A stretch of DNA of 57,365 bases from Nioella sp. MMSF_3534 (GTDB taxonomy: Bacteria; Pseudomonadota; Alphaproteobacteria; Rhodobacterales; Rhodobacteraceae): NCBI RefSeq assembly GCF_030732985.1, contig NZ_JASHJX010000026.1:1-57365 (forward strand). The letters are read 5' to 3'. Made by a program: the position numbers and the translations under genes. The notes under the pieces were generated by a model. It saw nothing but the letters and a program-made list of their open reading frames with translations. It searched no databases and was not told the origin of the DNA. This document shows, piece by piece, positions 40,599 to 50,130 of this stretch. Within the stretch, counting starts at the first letter, position 1, and every line of letters begins with the position of its first letter.

Positions 40599-43500
40599 AT
40601 GCATGTCGTCTTCCGCGAAAGTCACGGGTTGGAGGAAACCGACACCCCGCAAGATCTGGGGCAAAGCCCCGCCGATCTGGTGGTGCTGTCCTTTTCCGAT
40701 TCCGACCTCGGGGCCTTCGCGGCGGGCTATGGCAGGGCCAAGGCGCATGGGTTTGAACCCTCGGTTCGCCTCGCCAATCTCGTCGCCCTGAAACATCCGC
40801 TTTCGGTCGACACATACGCCGAACAGACGCTGATCGGCACGCGCGCGGTTCTGGTCAAGCTCATTGGCGGCGAAAGCTACTGGCCCTATGGGCTGGCGAC
40901 GCTTCGCGAACTGGCCGACCGCACCGGCATGGCGCTGGCGGTCCTGCCCGCCGATGGCCGCCCTGATCCGCGTCTGGATGAAATATCAACCCTTCCCGTC
41001 TCGACCCTGCGCCGCTTGCAACACCTGTGCGACGCGGGCGGGGCCGTGGCCGCCCATGCGGCGCTCGCGCAACTGGCGCTGGCGGGCGGGCTTTATGCGG
41101 GGCCGGTGGTGGGCGAAAAGACCGTGCCGGATTTCGGCTTCTACCGCCCCGGCGACGGCGTGCTGCGGTCTTTCGAACCCTCGGGCAAACCGCTCGTCCC
41201 CGTCACCTTCTACCGCTCCTACCTGACCGCCGCCGATACTGACCCGGTGGACGCCACGATCGCGGCGCTAGAGGCCAAAGGGTTCGAGGCCGTGGGTATC
41301 TTCGCCTCCAGCCTCAAGCAACCCGCCGCCGCGGACTGGCTGCGCACCGAACTGACCCGACTAACCCCCGCCGCCATCGTCAACGCCACCGCCTTTTCGG
41401 CGCAGGGGGCAGACGGCAAGCCCTCTCCACTCTCTGACCCCGGCTGCCCGGTCTTTCAGGTGGCCCTCTCGACCGCGCGCAAGAAGGACTGGGCCGAGGC
41501 CGACCGGGGCCTGTCGCCCGCCGACCTCGCCATGCATGTGGTATTGCCGGAGGTGGACGGGCGCATCTTTGCGGGCGTCGCCAGCTTCAAGCAGCCGGGC
41601 CGCAAGGACCCGGACCTCGAATACTCCCGTTTCGCGCACCGCGCCGACGAAGGCCGCATCGCGCAGGTGGTCGATCGCGTCGCCGCGTGGCACCGCCTCG
41701 CCACCCTGCCCGCCGCCGACAAACGGCTGGCAATCGTGCTCTCCACCTATCCGGGCCGCGACTGGAACCTTGCTCACGCGGTCGGTTTGGACCCGCTGGC
41801 CTCGGTCGAGGGGCTGCTGGAGGGGCTGACCGCGCAGGGCCACGACCTCGGCCAGGCCCCCGACCTGGGCAAGCGGCTGCTGGTCGAACGCATCGGCTGG
41901 CCGTTGGCCGACTACCGCGCGGCCTTGGAAACGCTGCCCGCCGCCCTGCGCGACGACCTTTTCGCCGCATGGGGAGACCCGGAAACCGACCCCGCCACCG
42001 AAGGCGACCAGATCACCTTCGCCGCGATCCGGGCGGGCAAGGCGCTCATCGCGCTGCAACCCGAACGGGGCGAGGTCAAAACCCGCGACGACGATTACCA
42101 CGACCTTTCCCGCACCCCGCGCCACGGCTATGTCGCCTTCTACCTCTGGCTGCGGGCGCAAACCGACGCGCTGATCCATGTGGGCGCGCATGGCACGCTG
42201 GAATGGCTGCCGGGCAAGGCGGTGGCACTCTCGCAGGACTGCTGGCCCGAGGCGCTGCTCGGCCCCCTGCCCGTCATCTATCCCTTCATCGTGAACGACC
42301 CCGGCGAGGCCGCGCAAGCCAAGCGCCGGGTGGGCGCCGTCACCATCGGCCACATGCCGCCCCCGATGGCACAGACGACGCTGCCCGAGGGCATGGGGCG
42401 GCTGGAACATCTGCTCGATGAATACTCCACCGCCGACGGGCTCGACCCGGCCCGCCGCGACCGGCTGATCGCCGATATTCGCGCCGAGGCGCAGGGCACG
42501 GGGGTCGAGGCCGATCTGGGCATCCCGGAAGACGCGAGCGCCGCCGAGGCGATCACCCGCATCGACCGCTTCGTCTGCGACATCAAGGAAAGCCAGTATG
42601 GCGACGGGCTGCACATCTTCGGCACCGGCACCTGCGGGGCGGAGGAGCGCGCCGGGCTGCTGGCCGCGCTTGAGGGTCGCCTCGTCGCCCCCGGCCCCTC
42701 CGGGTCGCCCCATCGGGGCCGGTCCGATGTGATGCCCACGGGGCGCAACCTCTTCACCACCGATCCGCGCGCCGTGCCCTCCCGCGCCGCCCATGCGCAA
42801 GGCGTGAAGCTGGCCGAGGAACTCTTGCGCAAGCACCTGCAGGACCACGGTGATTGGCCGCGCGGGCTGGTCGTGGACCTGTGGGGATCGGCCACGATGC
42901 GCACGGCGGGCGAGGAATTCGCCATGGCGCTGCACCTCGCGGGGCTTGCGCCGAAATGGGACGAGGGCAGCGAACGCGTGTCGGGCTTCGAGGTGATCCC
43001 GCTGGCGCTGCTTGGCCGCCCCCGGATCGACGTGACCCTGCGCGTCTCGGGCCTCTTCCGCGATGTCTTCCCCGGCCTTGCCCAGATGTTCGAGGCGGCG
43101 GCGGGCGCGCTTGCAGACCGCGAGGAAGCGGCAGAAGACAACCCCTATCTCGCCCGCACCCCGCGCGTCTTCGGACCGCGCCCTGGCAGCTACGGGGTGG
43201 GGATGACGGCGCATCTGGACGACTATTCCGACGAGGCCCGCAGCGCGGCGGGCGAGGCGTGGCTGGCAGCCTCCTCCTACGCCATCGACGCGCAAGGCAC
43301 CTCCTCCGAGGCGCGCGATGCGCTGGAAACCCGCGTGAAATCCGCCGACAGTTTCGTGCATTTGCAGGATCTGCCGGAAACCGATTTGCTGATGGCCTCG
43401 GACTATGCCGCGCATGAGGCGGGCTTTGCCGCCGCCGTGGCCCGGCTTGGCGGCGATGCGCCCGCGCTTTACCACATGGACGCGACACAGCCCGACCGCC

Positions 43501-43850
43501 CCCGCGCCCGCGACCTGACCGAGGAAATCGCCCGCGTCACCCGCGCCCGCGCCGCCAACCCCGACTGGGCGGATGGGATGATGCGGCACGGGTTCCGGGG
43601 CGCGGCAGAGATCGCGGCGACGCTCGACCACCTTGCCGCCTTCGCGCATCTAGCCGCCGCCGTGCCGCCGCATCTCTTTGACCTCTACCACGACGCCACG
43701 CTTGGCCGCGACGATCTGGTCGCCTTCATGGAGCGCGAGAACCCCGAGGCCCTCGCCGCCATGCGCGCCCGCTTTCAGGCGCTGCACGATGCGGGGCTTT
43801 GGGTGACACGCCGCAACTCCATCGCCGCCAGTCTGGAGGCCGCACAATGA
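40599..43850 (+). CDS. cobN: Cobaltochelatase subunit CobN
   Basis: The 1083-residue large subunit of the ATP-dependent aerobic cobaltochelatase, inserting cobalt into hydrogenobyrinate a,c-diamide. Typical segments: GGESYWPYGLATLRELADRTG near residue 90, STYPGRDWNLAHAVGLD, HVGAHGTLEWLPGKAVALSQDCWPEALLGPLPVIYPFIVNDPGEAAQAKRR (the BchH/CobN core), and DLWGSATMRTAGEEFA with VTLRVSGLFRDVFPGL near the end. It is shorter than the roughly 1275-residue Pseudomonas protein. The AAA+ partners cobS and cobT are not in this window. The stop overlaps cobG (ATGA). Confidence 0.96.
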   Translation: MHVVFRESHGLEETDTPQDLGQSPADLVVLSFSDSDLGAFAAGYGRAKAHGFEPSVRLANLVALKHPLSVDTYAEQTLIGTRAVLVKLIGGESYWPYGLATLRELADRTGMALAVLPADGRPDPRLDEISTLPVSTLRRLQHLCDAGGAVAAHAALAQLALAGGLYAGPVVGEKTVPDFGFYRPGDGVLRSFEPSGKPLVPVTFYRSYLTAADTDPVDATIAALEAKGFEAVGIFASSLKQPAAADWLRTELTRLTPAAIVNATAFSAQGADGKPSPLSDPGCPVFQVALSTARKKDWAEADRGLSPADLAMHVVLPEVDGRIFAGVASFKQPGRKDPDLEYSRFAHRADEGRIAQVVDRVAAWHRLATLPAADKRLAIVLSTYPGRDWNLAHAVGLDPLASVEGLLEGLTAQGHDLGQAPDLGKRLLVERIGWPLADYRAALETLPAALRDDLFAAWGDPETDPATEGDQITFAAIRAGKALIALQPERGEVKTRDDDYHDLSRTPRHGYVAFYLWLRAQTDALIHVGAHGTLEWLPGKAVALSQDCWPEALLGPLPVIYPFIVNDPGEAAQAKRRVGAVTIGHMPPPMAQTTLPEGMGRLEHLLDEYSTADGLDPARRDRLIADIRAEAQGTGVEADLGIPEDASAAEAITRIDRFVCDIKESQYGDGLHIFGTGTCGAEERAGLLAALEGRLVAPGPSGSPHRGRSDVMPTGRNLFTTDPRAVPSRAAHAQGVKLAEELLRKHLQDHGDWPRGLVVDLWGSATMRTAGEEFAMALHLAGLAPKWDEGSERVSGFEVIPLALLGRPRIDVTLRVSGLFRDVFPGLAQMFEAAAGALADREEAAEDNPYLARTPRVFGPRPGSYGVGMTAHLDDYSDEARSAAGEAWLAASSYAIDAQGTSSEARDALETRVKSADSFVHLQDLPETDLLMASDYAAHEAGFAAAVARLGGDAPALYHMDATQPDRPRARDLTEEIARVTRARAANPDWADGMMRHGFRGAAEIAATLDHLAAFAHLAAAVPPHLFDLYHDATLGRDDLVAFMERENPEALAAMRARFQALHDAGLWVTRRNSIAASLEAAQ

Positions 43851-44986
43851 GCGCCCCGGTGGTCCACGGCTGGTGCCCCGGTGCGCTGCGTCCGATGATG
43901 TCGGGCGACGGGCTGGTTGTCCGCGTGCGTGCACCGCTTGGGCGGCTGACGCTGGATCAGGCGGCAGGTGTGGCGCGGCTGGCGGCAGAGCACGGGAACG
44001 GGCTCATTGACATGTCCGCCCGCGCCAATGTGCAGATCCGGGGCGTCACGCCCGAGGCACACCCGGCCCTGATCGACGGGCTGACGGCGCTTGGCCTCAT
44101 CGACCGGGACGTGGCGGCGGAAACCCGGCGCAACCTGGTGGTTCAGCCGTTCTGGTCCGAGGGTGACCTGACGCATCGCATCGCCCGCGCGCTGACCGAG
44201 GCGCTGGCACAGCCTGACGCCCCCGACCTGCCGGGCAAGTTCGGCTTTGCCGTCGACTGCGGAGCGCTGCCGATCCTGCGCGAGACCTCCGCCGACATCC
44301 GCATCGAACGCGGCGAGAACGGCCTTGTCCTGCGCCCCGATGGCAGCGGCTTTGCAGCGCCCGTGACCGAAGCCACCGCCGCCGAGGCCGCGCTCGACCT
44401 CGCCCACTGGTTCCTCGCCACCGGCGGCGCACCCAAGGGCCGGGGTCGCATGGCGCGGCATCAGGCGGCTGGCGCGGTCCTGCCCGGCCAGTTCCACGAA
44501 ACGCCAGCGGTGGCAGGCGCAACGCCTCCGGCCCCGGGTGCCACATCAGCGGGCCAACTCGTGGCATTGGAGTTCGGGCAGATCACCGCAGACAGCCTCG
44601 CCGCGCTGGCGGAGCTTGCGCCGATCCGCGTCACCCCGTGGCGGATGCTGCTGCTGGAAGGCATGACCGAGGCCCCCGCTCTGCCCGGCCTGATCCACGA
44701 CGCCCATGACCCGCGCTTGGCGATCGACGTCTGCACCGGTGCGCCGGGGTGTCCGCAAGCCCTGTCACCCACGCGCGACCTTGCCCGCACCCTCGCCCCG
44801 CATCTGCCCGCAGGCCAGCGCCTGCATATCTCCGGCTGCGCCAAGGGTTGCGCCCATCCCGGCCCTGCGGCGATCACCCTGACCGCGACCGGCCCTGAGC
44901 GCTTCGACCTTATCCGCAACGGCCGCGCCGACGCCACGCCCGAGGCCACTGGCCTTGCCCCCGACCAGATCAAGAAGGCCCTGTGA
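43847..44986 (+). CDS. cobG: Precorrin-3B synthase
   Basis: A 379-residue sirohaem/4Fe-4S-type oxygenase of the aerobic pathway, making precorrin-3B. It has the nitrite/sulfite-reductase-like half-domains: LIDMSARANVQIRGV at the N-terminus, CTGAPGCPQ and HISGCAKGCAHPGPAAITLT near the C-terminus giving the Cys4 cluster ligands. Its presence shows the oxygen-dependent route (CobG, CobF) rather than the anaerobic Cbi route. Coupled to cobN by a 4-bp overlap; cobH starts right at its end. Confidence 0.94.
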   Translation: MSAPVVHGWCPGALRPMMSGDGLVVRVRAPLGRLTLDQAAGVARLAAEHGNGLIDMSARANVQIRGVTPEAHPALIDGLTALGLIDRDVAAETRRNLVVQPFWSEGDLTHRIARALTEALAQPDAPDLPGKFGFAVDCGALPILRETSADIRIERGENGLVLRPDGSGFAAPVTEATAAEAALDLAHWFLATGGAPKGRGRMARHQAAGAVLPGQFHETPAVAGATPPAPGATSAGQLVALEFGQITADSLAALAELAPIRVTPWRMLLLEGMTEAPALPGLIHDAHDPRLAIDVCTGAPGCPQALSPTRDLARTLAPHLPAGQRLHISGCAKGCAHPGPAAITLTATGPERFDLIRNGRADATPEATGLAPDQIKKAL

Positions 44987-45616
44987 ATGCCCCACATCTA
45001 CGAGACCAACGGCGCCGCCATTTACGAGGAAAGCTTCCGCACCATCCGAGCGGAGGCCGAGCTCGACCGCTTCGACAAGGATGAAGAACCCGTGGTCGTG
45101 CGCATGATCCATGCAGCGGGCCTCGTAGGGCTGGAAAAGGACGTGCGGTTTTCGCCCGGAATGGCGACCATCGCCCGGCAGGCGCTGAAAGACGGCGCGC
45201 CGATCCTGTGTGACGCCTATATGGTCAGCGAGGGCATCACCCGCCCGCGCCTGCCCGCAAATAATGAAGTGATCTGCACCCTGCGCGACCCGCGCGTGCC
45301 GGAGATGGCCAAGGAGATGGCCAACACCCGCTCTGCTGCCGCGCTGGAACTGTGGCGCCCGCATCTTGAGGGCGCGCTCGTGGCGATCGGCAACGCCCCC
45401 ACAGCGCTTTTCCACCTTCTCAACATGCTCGAAGACCCCGCCTGCCCACGCCCTGCCGCCATCATCGGCTGCCCCGTGGGCTTCGTCGGCGCGCGTGAGT
45501 CGAAGGATGCGCTGATGCAGGACCTGCCGGTGCCGTCGATGATCGTGCAGGGTCGCCTTGGCGGGTCCGCCATTACCGTGGCGGCGGTCAACGCGCTCGC
45601 CAGTTTCAAGGAGTAA
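44987..45616 (+). CDS. cobH: Precorrin-8X methylmutase
   Basis: A 209-residue enzyme migrating the C-11 methyl to C-12 to yield hydrogenobyrinic acid. Signatures: RMIHAAGLVGLEKDVRFSP with the catalytic His at about residue 41, DAYMVSEGITR, IGNAPTALFHLLNML and IGCPVGFVGARESKDAL. The ATG starts immediately after the cobG stop. Length is normal. Confidence 0.96.
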   Translation: MPHIYETNGAAIYEESFRTIRAEAELDRFDKDEEPVVVRMIHAAGLVGLEKDVRFSPGMATIARQALKDGAPILCDAYMVSEGITRPRLPANNEVICTLRDPRVPEMAKEMANTRSAAALELWRPHLEGALVAIGNAPTALFHLLNMLEDPACPRPAAIIGCPVGFVGARESKDALMQDLPVPSMIVQGRLGGSAITVAAVNALASFKE

Positions 45617-45621
45617 GCGAC

Positions 45622-46338
45622 ATGGGCAAGGTCATCTGCACCGGGCTCGGCCCCGGCGACCCCGATCTGATGAGCGTGCGCTCCGACCGGCTGATCCGGG
45701 GGGCGCGTCACCTCGCCTATTTCCGCAAGGCAGGCCGCAAGGGGCAGGCGCGGCAGATTGTCGAGGGGATGCTGCGCGAGGATGTGACCGAACACGCGAT
45801 GGAATACCCGGTCACGACCGAGATTTCCTTCAAGGACCCGGAATATAATCGCATCCTGTCCGAGTTCTACGACGGCTGGACCGACCGGCTGGAGGCGCTC
45901 GCCGCGAGTGATGACGTTATCGTTCTGTGCGAGGGCGACCCGTTCTTCTACGGCTCGTTCATGCATCTGCATTCCCGCCTGCAAGGTCGGGTCGAGGTGG
46001 AAATCGTGCCCGGTATCACCGGCATGTCCGGCTGCTGGACGGCGACCGACCTGCCGATCACCTGGGGCGATGACGTGCTGACCGTGGCGATGGCGACGCT
46101 GCCTGAAGAGGAACTGGTGCGTCGCCTGAAAGACACCGACGCCGCCGTGGTCATGAAGATCGGGCGTAACCTGCCGAAGCTGAAACGCGCATTGGAAGCC
46201 GCCGGGCGGCTCGATGACGCATGGCTGGTGGAACGCGGCACGATGCCGAAACAGACGGTGCAGAAGCTGACCGATTTCGCGGGTGAGACGCCGTATTTCG
46301 CCATCTGCCTCCTGCACGGGCAAGGCCGCCGGCCATGA
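45622..46338 (+). CDS. cobI: Precorrin-2 C20-methyltransferase
   Basis: A 238-residue SAM-dependent methyltransferase of the tetrapyrrole methylase fold. It has CTGLGPGDPDLMSVRSDRLI at the N-terminus (the GxGxGxD-like SAM loop), VLCEGDPFFYGSFMHLHSRL and EIVPGITGMSGCWTATDLPI. It methylates precorrin-2 at C-20, giving precorrin-3A for CobG. Starts 5 bp after cobH and overlaps cobJ by 4 bp. Confidence 0.94.
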   Translation: MGKVICTGLGPGDPDLMSVRSDRLIRGARHLAYFRKAGRKGQARQIVEGMLREDVTEHAMEYPVTTEISFKDPEYNRILSEFYDGWTDRLEALAASDDVIVLCEGDPFFYGSFMHLHSRLQGRVEVEIVPGITGMSGCWTATDLPITWGDDVLTVAMATLPEEELVRRLKDTDAAVVMKIGRNLPKLKRALEAAGRLDDAWLVERGTMPKQTVQKLTDFAGETPYFAICLLHGQGRRP

Positions 46339-47072
46339 GCGGGTGGGTCGTCGTCGCGGGGCTCGGGCCGGGGCGCGAGAGCCTCATCGTGCCGGAAGTG
46401 GCCGAGGTGCTGGCCGAGGCGACCGATGTTGTGGGCTACATTCCTTATGTCCGCCGCGTGACCCCGCGCCCCGGCCTGACGCTGCATGAAAGCGACAATC
46501 GGGTAGAGCTTGACCGCGCCACGCATGCGCTTGAGATGGCGGCAGAGGGCAAACGCGTGGTCGTCGTCTCCTCCGGCGATCCCGGCGTCTTTGCCATGGC
46601 CTCTGCCGTATTCGAGGCGCTGGAGAACGGCCCGGCAGAGTGGCTTTCCCTCGACATCCGCGTGCTGCCCGGCATCACCGCGATGCTCGCCGCCGCTGCA
46701 CGTATCGGCGCGCCCCTGGGGCATGATTTCGCGGCGATCAACCTTTCCGACAACCTCAAGCCGTGGGAGTTGATCGAAAAGCGGTTGCGTCTTGCTGGCG
46801 AGGCCGGGTTTGCCATGGCCTTCTACAACCCGCGCTCCAAATCGCGGCCCCACCAGTTCGCCCGCGCGCTGGAGATCCTGTGCGAGGCCTGCGGGCCAGA
46901 CACGCTGATTTCCTTCGCCCGCGCGGTCAGCACGCCCGAGGAAGCGATCACCACCGTCACACTGGCCGAGGCCACGCCCGAGATGGCCGACATGCGCACC
47001 ATGGTGATCGTCGGCAACCGCGATACGCGGCGGGTGGGAAACTACGTCTACACCCCGAGATCGGCGCTGTGA
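46335..47072 (+). CDS. cobJ: Precorrin-3B C17-methyltransferase
   Basis: A 245-residue tetrapyrrole methylase performing methylation and ring contraction to precorrin-4. Marks: GLGPGRESLIVPEV, DVVGYIPYVRRV, VVSSGDPGVFAMASAVFEAL, LPGITAMLAAAARIGAPLGHDFAAINLSD, and the C-terminal VIVGNRDTRRVGNYVYTPR. Its 3' end overlaps the convergent cobK gene by 25 bp, so the rightward message continues antisense through cobK to reach cobL. Confidence 0.94.
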   Translation: MSGWVVVAGLGPGRESLIVPEVAEVLAEATDVVGYIPYVRRVTPRPGLTLHESDNRVELDRATHALEMAAEGKRVVVVSSGDPGVFAMASAVFEALENGPAEWLSLDIRVLPGITAMLAAAARIGAPLGHDFAAINLSDNLKPWELIEKRLRLAGEAGFAMAFYNPRSKSRPHQFARALEILCEACGPDTLISFARAVSTPEEAITTVTLAEATPEMADMRTMVIVGNRDTRRVGNYVYTPRSAL

Positions 47073-47797
47073 TCCAGCCACTCCATAACCGCGCTGGCAC
47101 TGGTCAGGATGCGGCGGGGCGGCACGTGGGGCCGATTGATCAGGATCACCGGCAGGCCCAGTTCGCGAGCAGCATCAAGCTTGGCGCGCGCCCCCGCCCC
47201 GCCGCCGTTCTTGGCGACGATATGGGTGATGCGATGACGTTCCATCAGTGCGCGGTCGCCCGCCACATCGAAAGGGCCGCGCGCGATGACGGCCTCGGCA
47301 TCCGGCAGGGGCAGCGGGTCTTTCGGCGGATCGACAAGGCGCAGCAGGTAGAAATTCGCGGGCTTCCCGGCGAAGTCGGCCACATGCTGCTTGCCGATGG
47401 CCAGAAACACCCGCGCGCCGCTGTCAGGCAGGGCCGCGACCGCGCTTTCCATATCCACGACATGGGTCCAGCGGTCGCCTTCGGCCGCGCGCCAGCCCGA
47501 GCGTTCCAGCCCGACCAGCGGCACACCGGCCTCGGCGCAGGCGTGGACGGCATTCGTGCTCATCTGCGCGGCAAAGGGATGCGTGGCATCGACCGCATGT
47601 GTGATCCCCTCGGCCTTCAGATAGTCCACCAGTCCCGCCACACCGCCAAAGCCACCGACCCGCGTGGGCAGGGGCTGCGCCATCGGCTTGTCGGTCCGGC
47701 CCGCGTAGGAGAAAATGGCGTCCATCCCCGCCTCGGCCAGAAGGCGGGCGAGCATGGTGGCCTCGGTCGTGCCGCCAAGCAGGAGGATGCGTGTCAT
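47048..47797 (-). CDS. cobK: Precorrin-6A reductase
   Basis: A 249-residue NADPH-dependent reductase converting precorrin-6A to precorrin-6B. Features: MTRILLLGGTTEATMLARLL, DATHPFAAQMSTNAVHAC, ERSGW, and FLAIGKQHVADF with HIVAKNGGGAGARAKLDAARELGLPVILINRP. It is the only gene of the cob block on the minus strand. Its start codon (47795-47797) overlaps that of cobL (47796-47798), and its end overlaps cobJ. Its promoter must lie inside cobL. Confidence 0.94.
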   Translation of the reverse strand: MTRILLLGGTTEATMLARLLAEAGMDAIFSYAGRTDKPMAQPLPTRVGGFGGVAGLVDYLKAEGITHAVDATHPFAAQMSTNAVHACAEAGVPLVGLERSGWRAAEGDRWTHVVDMESAVAALPDSGARVFLAIGKQHVADFAGKPANFYLLRLVDPPKDPLPLPDAEAVIARGPFDVAGDRALMERHRITHIVAKNGGGAGARAKLDAARELGLPVILINRPHVPPRRILTSASAVMEWLDHSADLGV

Positions 47798-48983
47798 GGC
47801 TGAGCCCTGGCTCTCTCTCATCGGTCTGGGCGAAGATGGCCTGAACGGGTTGCCGCCCGCAAGCCGTGACGCGCTCGATGCGGCGGAATTCGTCTTTGGC
47901 GGGCCGCGGCATCTGGAATTGGCCGGAGTGGCTGAGCGTGGCCGCGAATGGCCCGTGCCCTTCTCCGTCGACCCGGTGTTGGCCCTGCGCGGCCGCAAGG
48001 TGGCGGTCTTGGCCTCGGGCGATCCCTTCTGGCACGGCGCGGGCGGGTCATTGTCGCGCCACCTTGCGCCCGACGAATGGCGCGCCTACCCCGCGCCGTC
48101 CTGCTTTTCACTCGCCGCTTCCCGGCTCGGCTGGAAGCTGGAAGAGACGATCTGCCTCGGCCTCCACGCCGCGCCCTTCGAGCGCCTGACCCCGGTCTTG
48201 CACGACGGCGCCCGCGTGCTCTGCACCCTGCGCGATGGCGATGCGGCGGCGGAATTGGCGGATTGGCTGACTGCACAGGGCTATGGCGCGTCGCGGCTGA
48301 CGATCTGCGAGGCGCTTGGCGGCCCGCGTGAACGCCTGCGCAGCTGCCCCGCCGATGGCTTCGATCTTGGCGAAGTCACGGCCCCGGTCCTCGCCGCCAT
48401 CGACGCCAAAGGCGCGCCCGGCCTGCCGCGCGCCTCGGGCCTGCCGGACGATCTTTTCCAAAGCGACGGCCAGATCACCAAGCGCCCGGTGCGCGCCCTG
48501 ACGCTTTCGGCCCTTGCGCCCCGCCCCGGCCAGCACCTGTGGGATCTTGGCGCAGGCTCCGGCTCCATCTCGGTCGAGTTCTGCCTTGCCGCCCCCGGCG
48601 CGACCGCAACCGCGCTGGAAACCCGCGCCGACCGGGCCGACAACATCCGCTTGAATGCCCGCAAGTTCGGGCTGGATCACCGGATCACCACCGTGGAGGG
48701 CCGCGCGCCCGAGGCGCTGGCCGACCTGCCCGACCCCAATACCGTTTTCGTCGGTGGCGGCGCGACGGAAGAGATGCTGACCGCCCTGTGGGACCGGATG
48801 CCGAAAGGTACGCGGCTGGTCATGAACGCCGTCACGCTGGAAACCGAGGCGCTGCTCATTCGCTGGCACGGGGCCTATGGCGGCCACCTTTTGCGCGCGG
48901 AACTGGCCGAGGCCGGGCCGCTTGGCTCCATGCGCGGCTGGACGCGCGCGCGGCCCGTGATGCAATGGGTGGTGACGCGATGA
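47796..48983 (+). CDS. cobL: Precorrin-6Y C5,15-methyltransferase (decarboxylating)
   Basis: A 395-residue fusion of CbiE-like (about 1-200) and CbiT-like (about 215-395) methyltransferases. The first has LSLIGLGEDGLNGLPPASRDAL and VLASGDPFWHGAGG; the second has DLGAGSGSISVEFCLAAPGATATALE and FVGGGATEEML. AGGAGG at 47781-47786, lying inside cobK, is 9 nt before the ATG at 47796 and decides the start over an ATG at 47787 that abuts it. Coupled to cobE by ATGA. Confidence 0.95.
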   Translation: MAEPWLSLIGLGEDGLNGLPPASRDALDAAEFVFGGPRHLELAGVAERGREWPVPFSVDPVLALRGRKVAVLASGDPFWHGAGGSLSRHLAPDEWRAYPAPSCFSLAASRLGWKLEETICLGLHAAPFERLTPVLHDGARVLCTLRDGDAAAELADWLTAQGYGASRLTICEALGGPRERLRSCPADGFDLGEVTAPVLAAIDAKGAPGLPRASGLPDDLFQSDGQITKRPVRALTLSALAPRPGQHLWDLGAGSGSISVEFCLAAPGATATALETRADRADNIRLNARKFGLDHRITTVEGRAPEALADLPDPNTVFVGGGATEEMLTALWDRMPKGTRLVMNAVTLETEALLIRWHGAYGGHLLRAELAEAGPLGSMRGWTRARPVMQWVVTR

Positions 48984-49348
48984 TCTGGGCCGGTATCGGA
49001 TTGCGCGCCGAGGCGGGCGCAGCGGCTTTCGCGGATGCAATGGCGCGCGCAGGTCGCCGCCCGGATGCGCTGGCCTGCCTCGATATCAAGGCCACGCCCG
49101 CCCTGACAGCTTGGGCCGAGGCCGAGGGCCTGCCCCTCACCCACCTGACCGAACAGGACATCGCGGGTGAACCAACGCTCACCTGCTCCCCCCGCATCAA
49201 GGCGCGTTTCGCCACCGGCTCCGTCGCGGAAGCCTTGGCTCTGGCGTCGGCCCGCAAAGGCGGCTACAGGGCGCGTCTGATCGCCCCCCGCGTGCATAGC
49301 GCTTGCGGCATGGCCACCATGGCGCTGGCAGAAAGGACTGACACATGA
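48980..49348 (+). CDS. cobE: Cobalamin biosynthesis protein CobE (CbiG C-terminal-like)
   Basis: A 122-residue protein matching the C-terminal domain of CbiG/Cob[63 protein letters not shown] and a short end. CobE binds a precorrin intermediate in the aerobic pathway, but its exact step is not settled. Overlaps cobL and cobM by 4 bp on each side. Confidence 0.88.
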   Translation: MIWAGIGLRAEAGAAAFADAMARAGRRPDALACLDIKATPALTAWAEAEGLPLTHLTEQDIAGEPTLTCSPRIKARFATGSVAEALALASARKGGYRARLIAPRVHSACGMATMALAERTDT

Positions 49349-50130
49349 CCGTTCACTTCATCGGCGCAGGCCCCGGCGCGGCAGACCTGATCACCCTTCG
49401 CGGGCGCGACCTCATCGCGTCCTGCCCCGTCTGCCTTTATGCCGGGTCGCTGGTGCCGGAGGAGTTGCTGTCCCACTGCCCCGAAGGCGCGCGGATCGTG
49501 AACACCGCGCCGCTCTCGCTTGATGAGATCATCGCGGAAATCAAGGCAGCCCACGCGGCAGGCCATGACGTGGCGCGGCTGCATTCCGGGGATCTGTCGG
49601 TCTGGTCCGCCATGGGCGAACAGCTGCGCCGGTTGCGGGCTGAAGGCATCCCTTATGACGTGACCCCCGGCGTGCCCTCCTTCGCCGCCGCCGCCGCCGC
49701 TTTGGGCGCGGAACTGACCCTGCCCGGCGTTGCGCAATCGCTGGTGCTGACCCGCACCTCCGGCCGCGCGTCGGCCATGCCCGAGGGCGAGACGCTTGAA
49801 AACTTCGCCGCGACCGGCGCGACGCTGGCCATTCACCTGTCGGTCCATGTGCTGGAGGATGTGGTGACGCGCCTCACCCCCGCCTATGGCCCCGACTGCC
49901 CCGTTGCCGTGATCTGGCGCGCCACATGGCCCGATCAGCGGATCGTCAAGGCGACGCTCGCCACGGTCGAGGAAGCCACTGGGGGTGAACGCGGGCGCAC
50001 GGCGCTGATCCTCGTGGGGCCTGCTTTGGGCGCGGAAGATTTCGACGAAAGCTGCCTTTACGCGGGCGATTACGACCGCCGCTTCCGCCCCGTGGGCACC
50101 GATCCGCGCTTTCCGGAAACCGTGGACTGA
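49345..50130 (+). CDS. cobM: Precorrin-4 C11-methyltransferase
   Basis: A 261-residue tetrapyrrole methylase producing precorrin-5. Marks: [88 protein letters not shown] and [12 protein letters not shown]. Coupled to cobE by ATGA; cobB starts at its stop (TGATG). Confidence 0.95.
   Translation: MTVHFIGAGPGAADLITLRGRDLIASCPVCLYAGSLVPEELLSHCPEGARIVNTAPLSLDEIIAEIKAAHAAGHDVARLHSGDLSVWSAMGEQLRRLRAEGIPYDVTPGVPSFAAAAAALGAELTLPGVAQSLVLTRTSGRASAMPEGETLENFAATGATLAIHLSVHVLEDVVTRLTPAYGPDCPVAVIWRATWPDQRIVKATLATVEEATGGERGRTALILVGPALGAEDFDESCLYAGDYDRRFRPVGTDPRFPETVD

Noticed and set aside
41361-43649. 762-codon minus-strand open frame opposite cobN
   Set aside because: cobN is unmistakable on the plus strand; the antisense product is low-complexity and domain-free.
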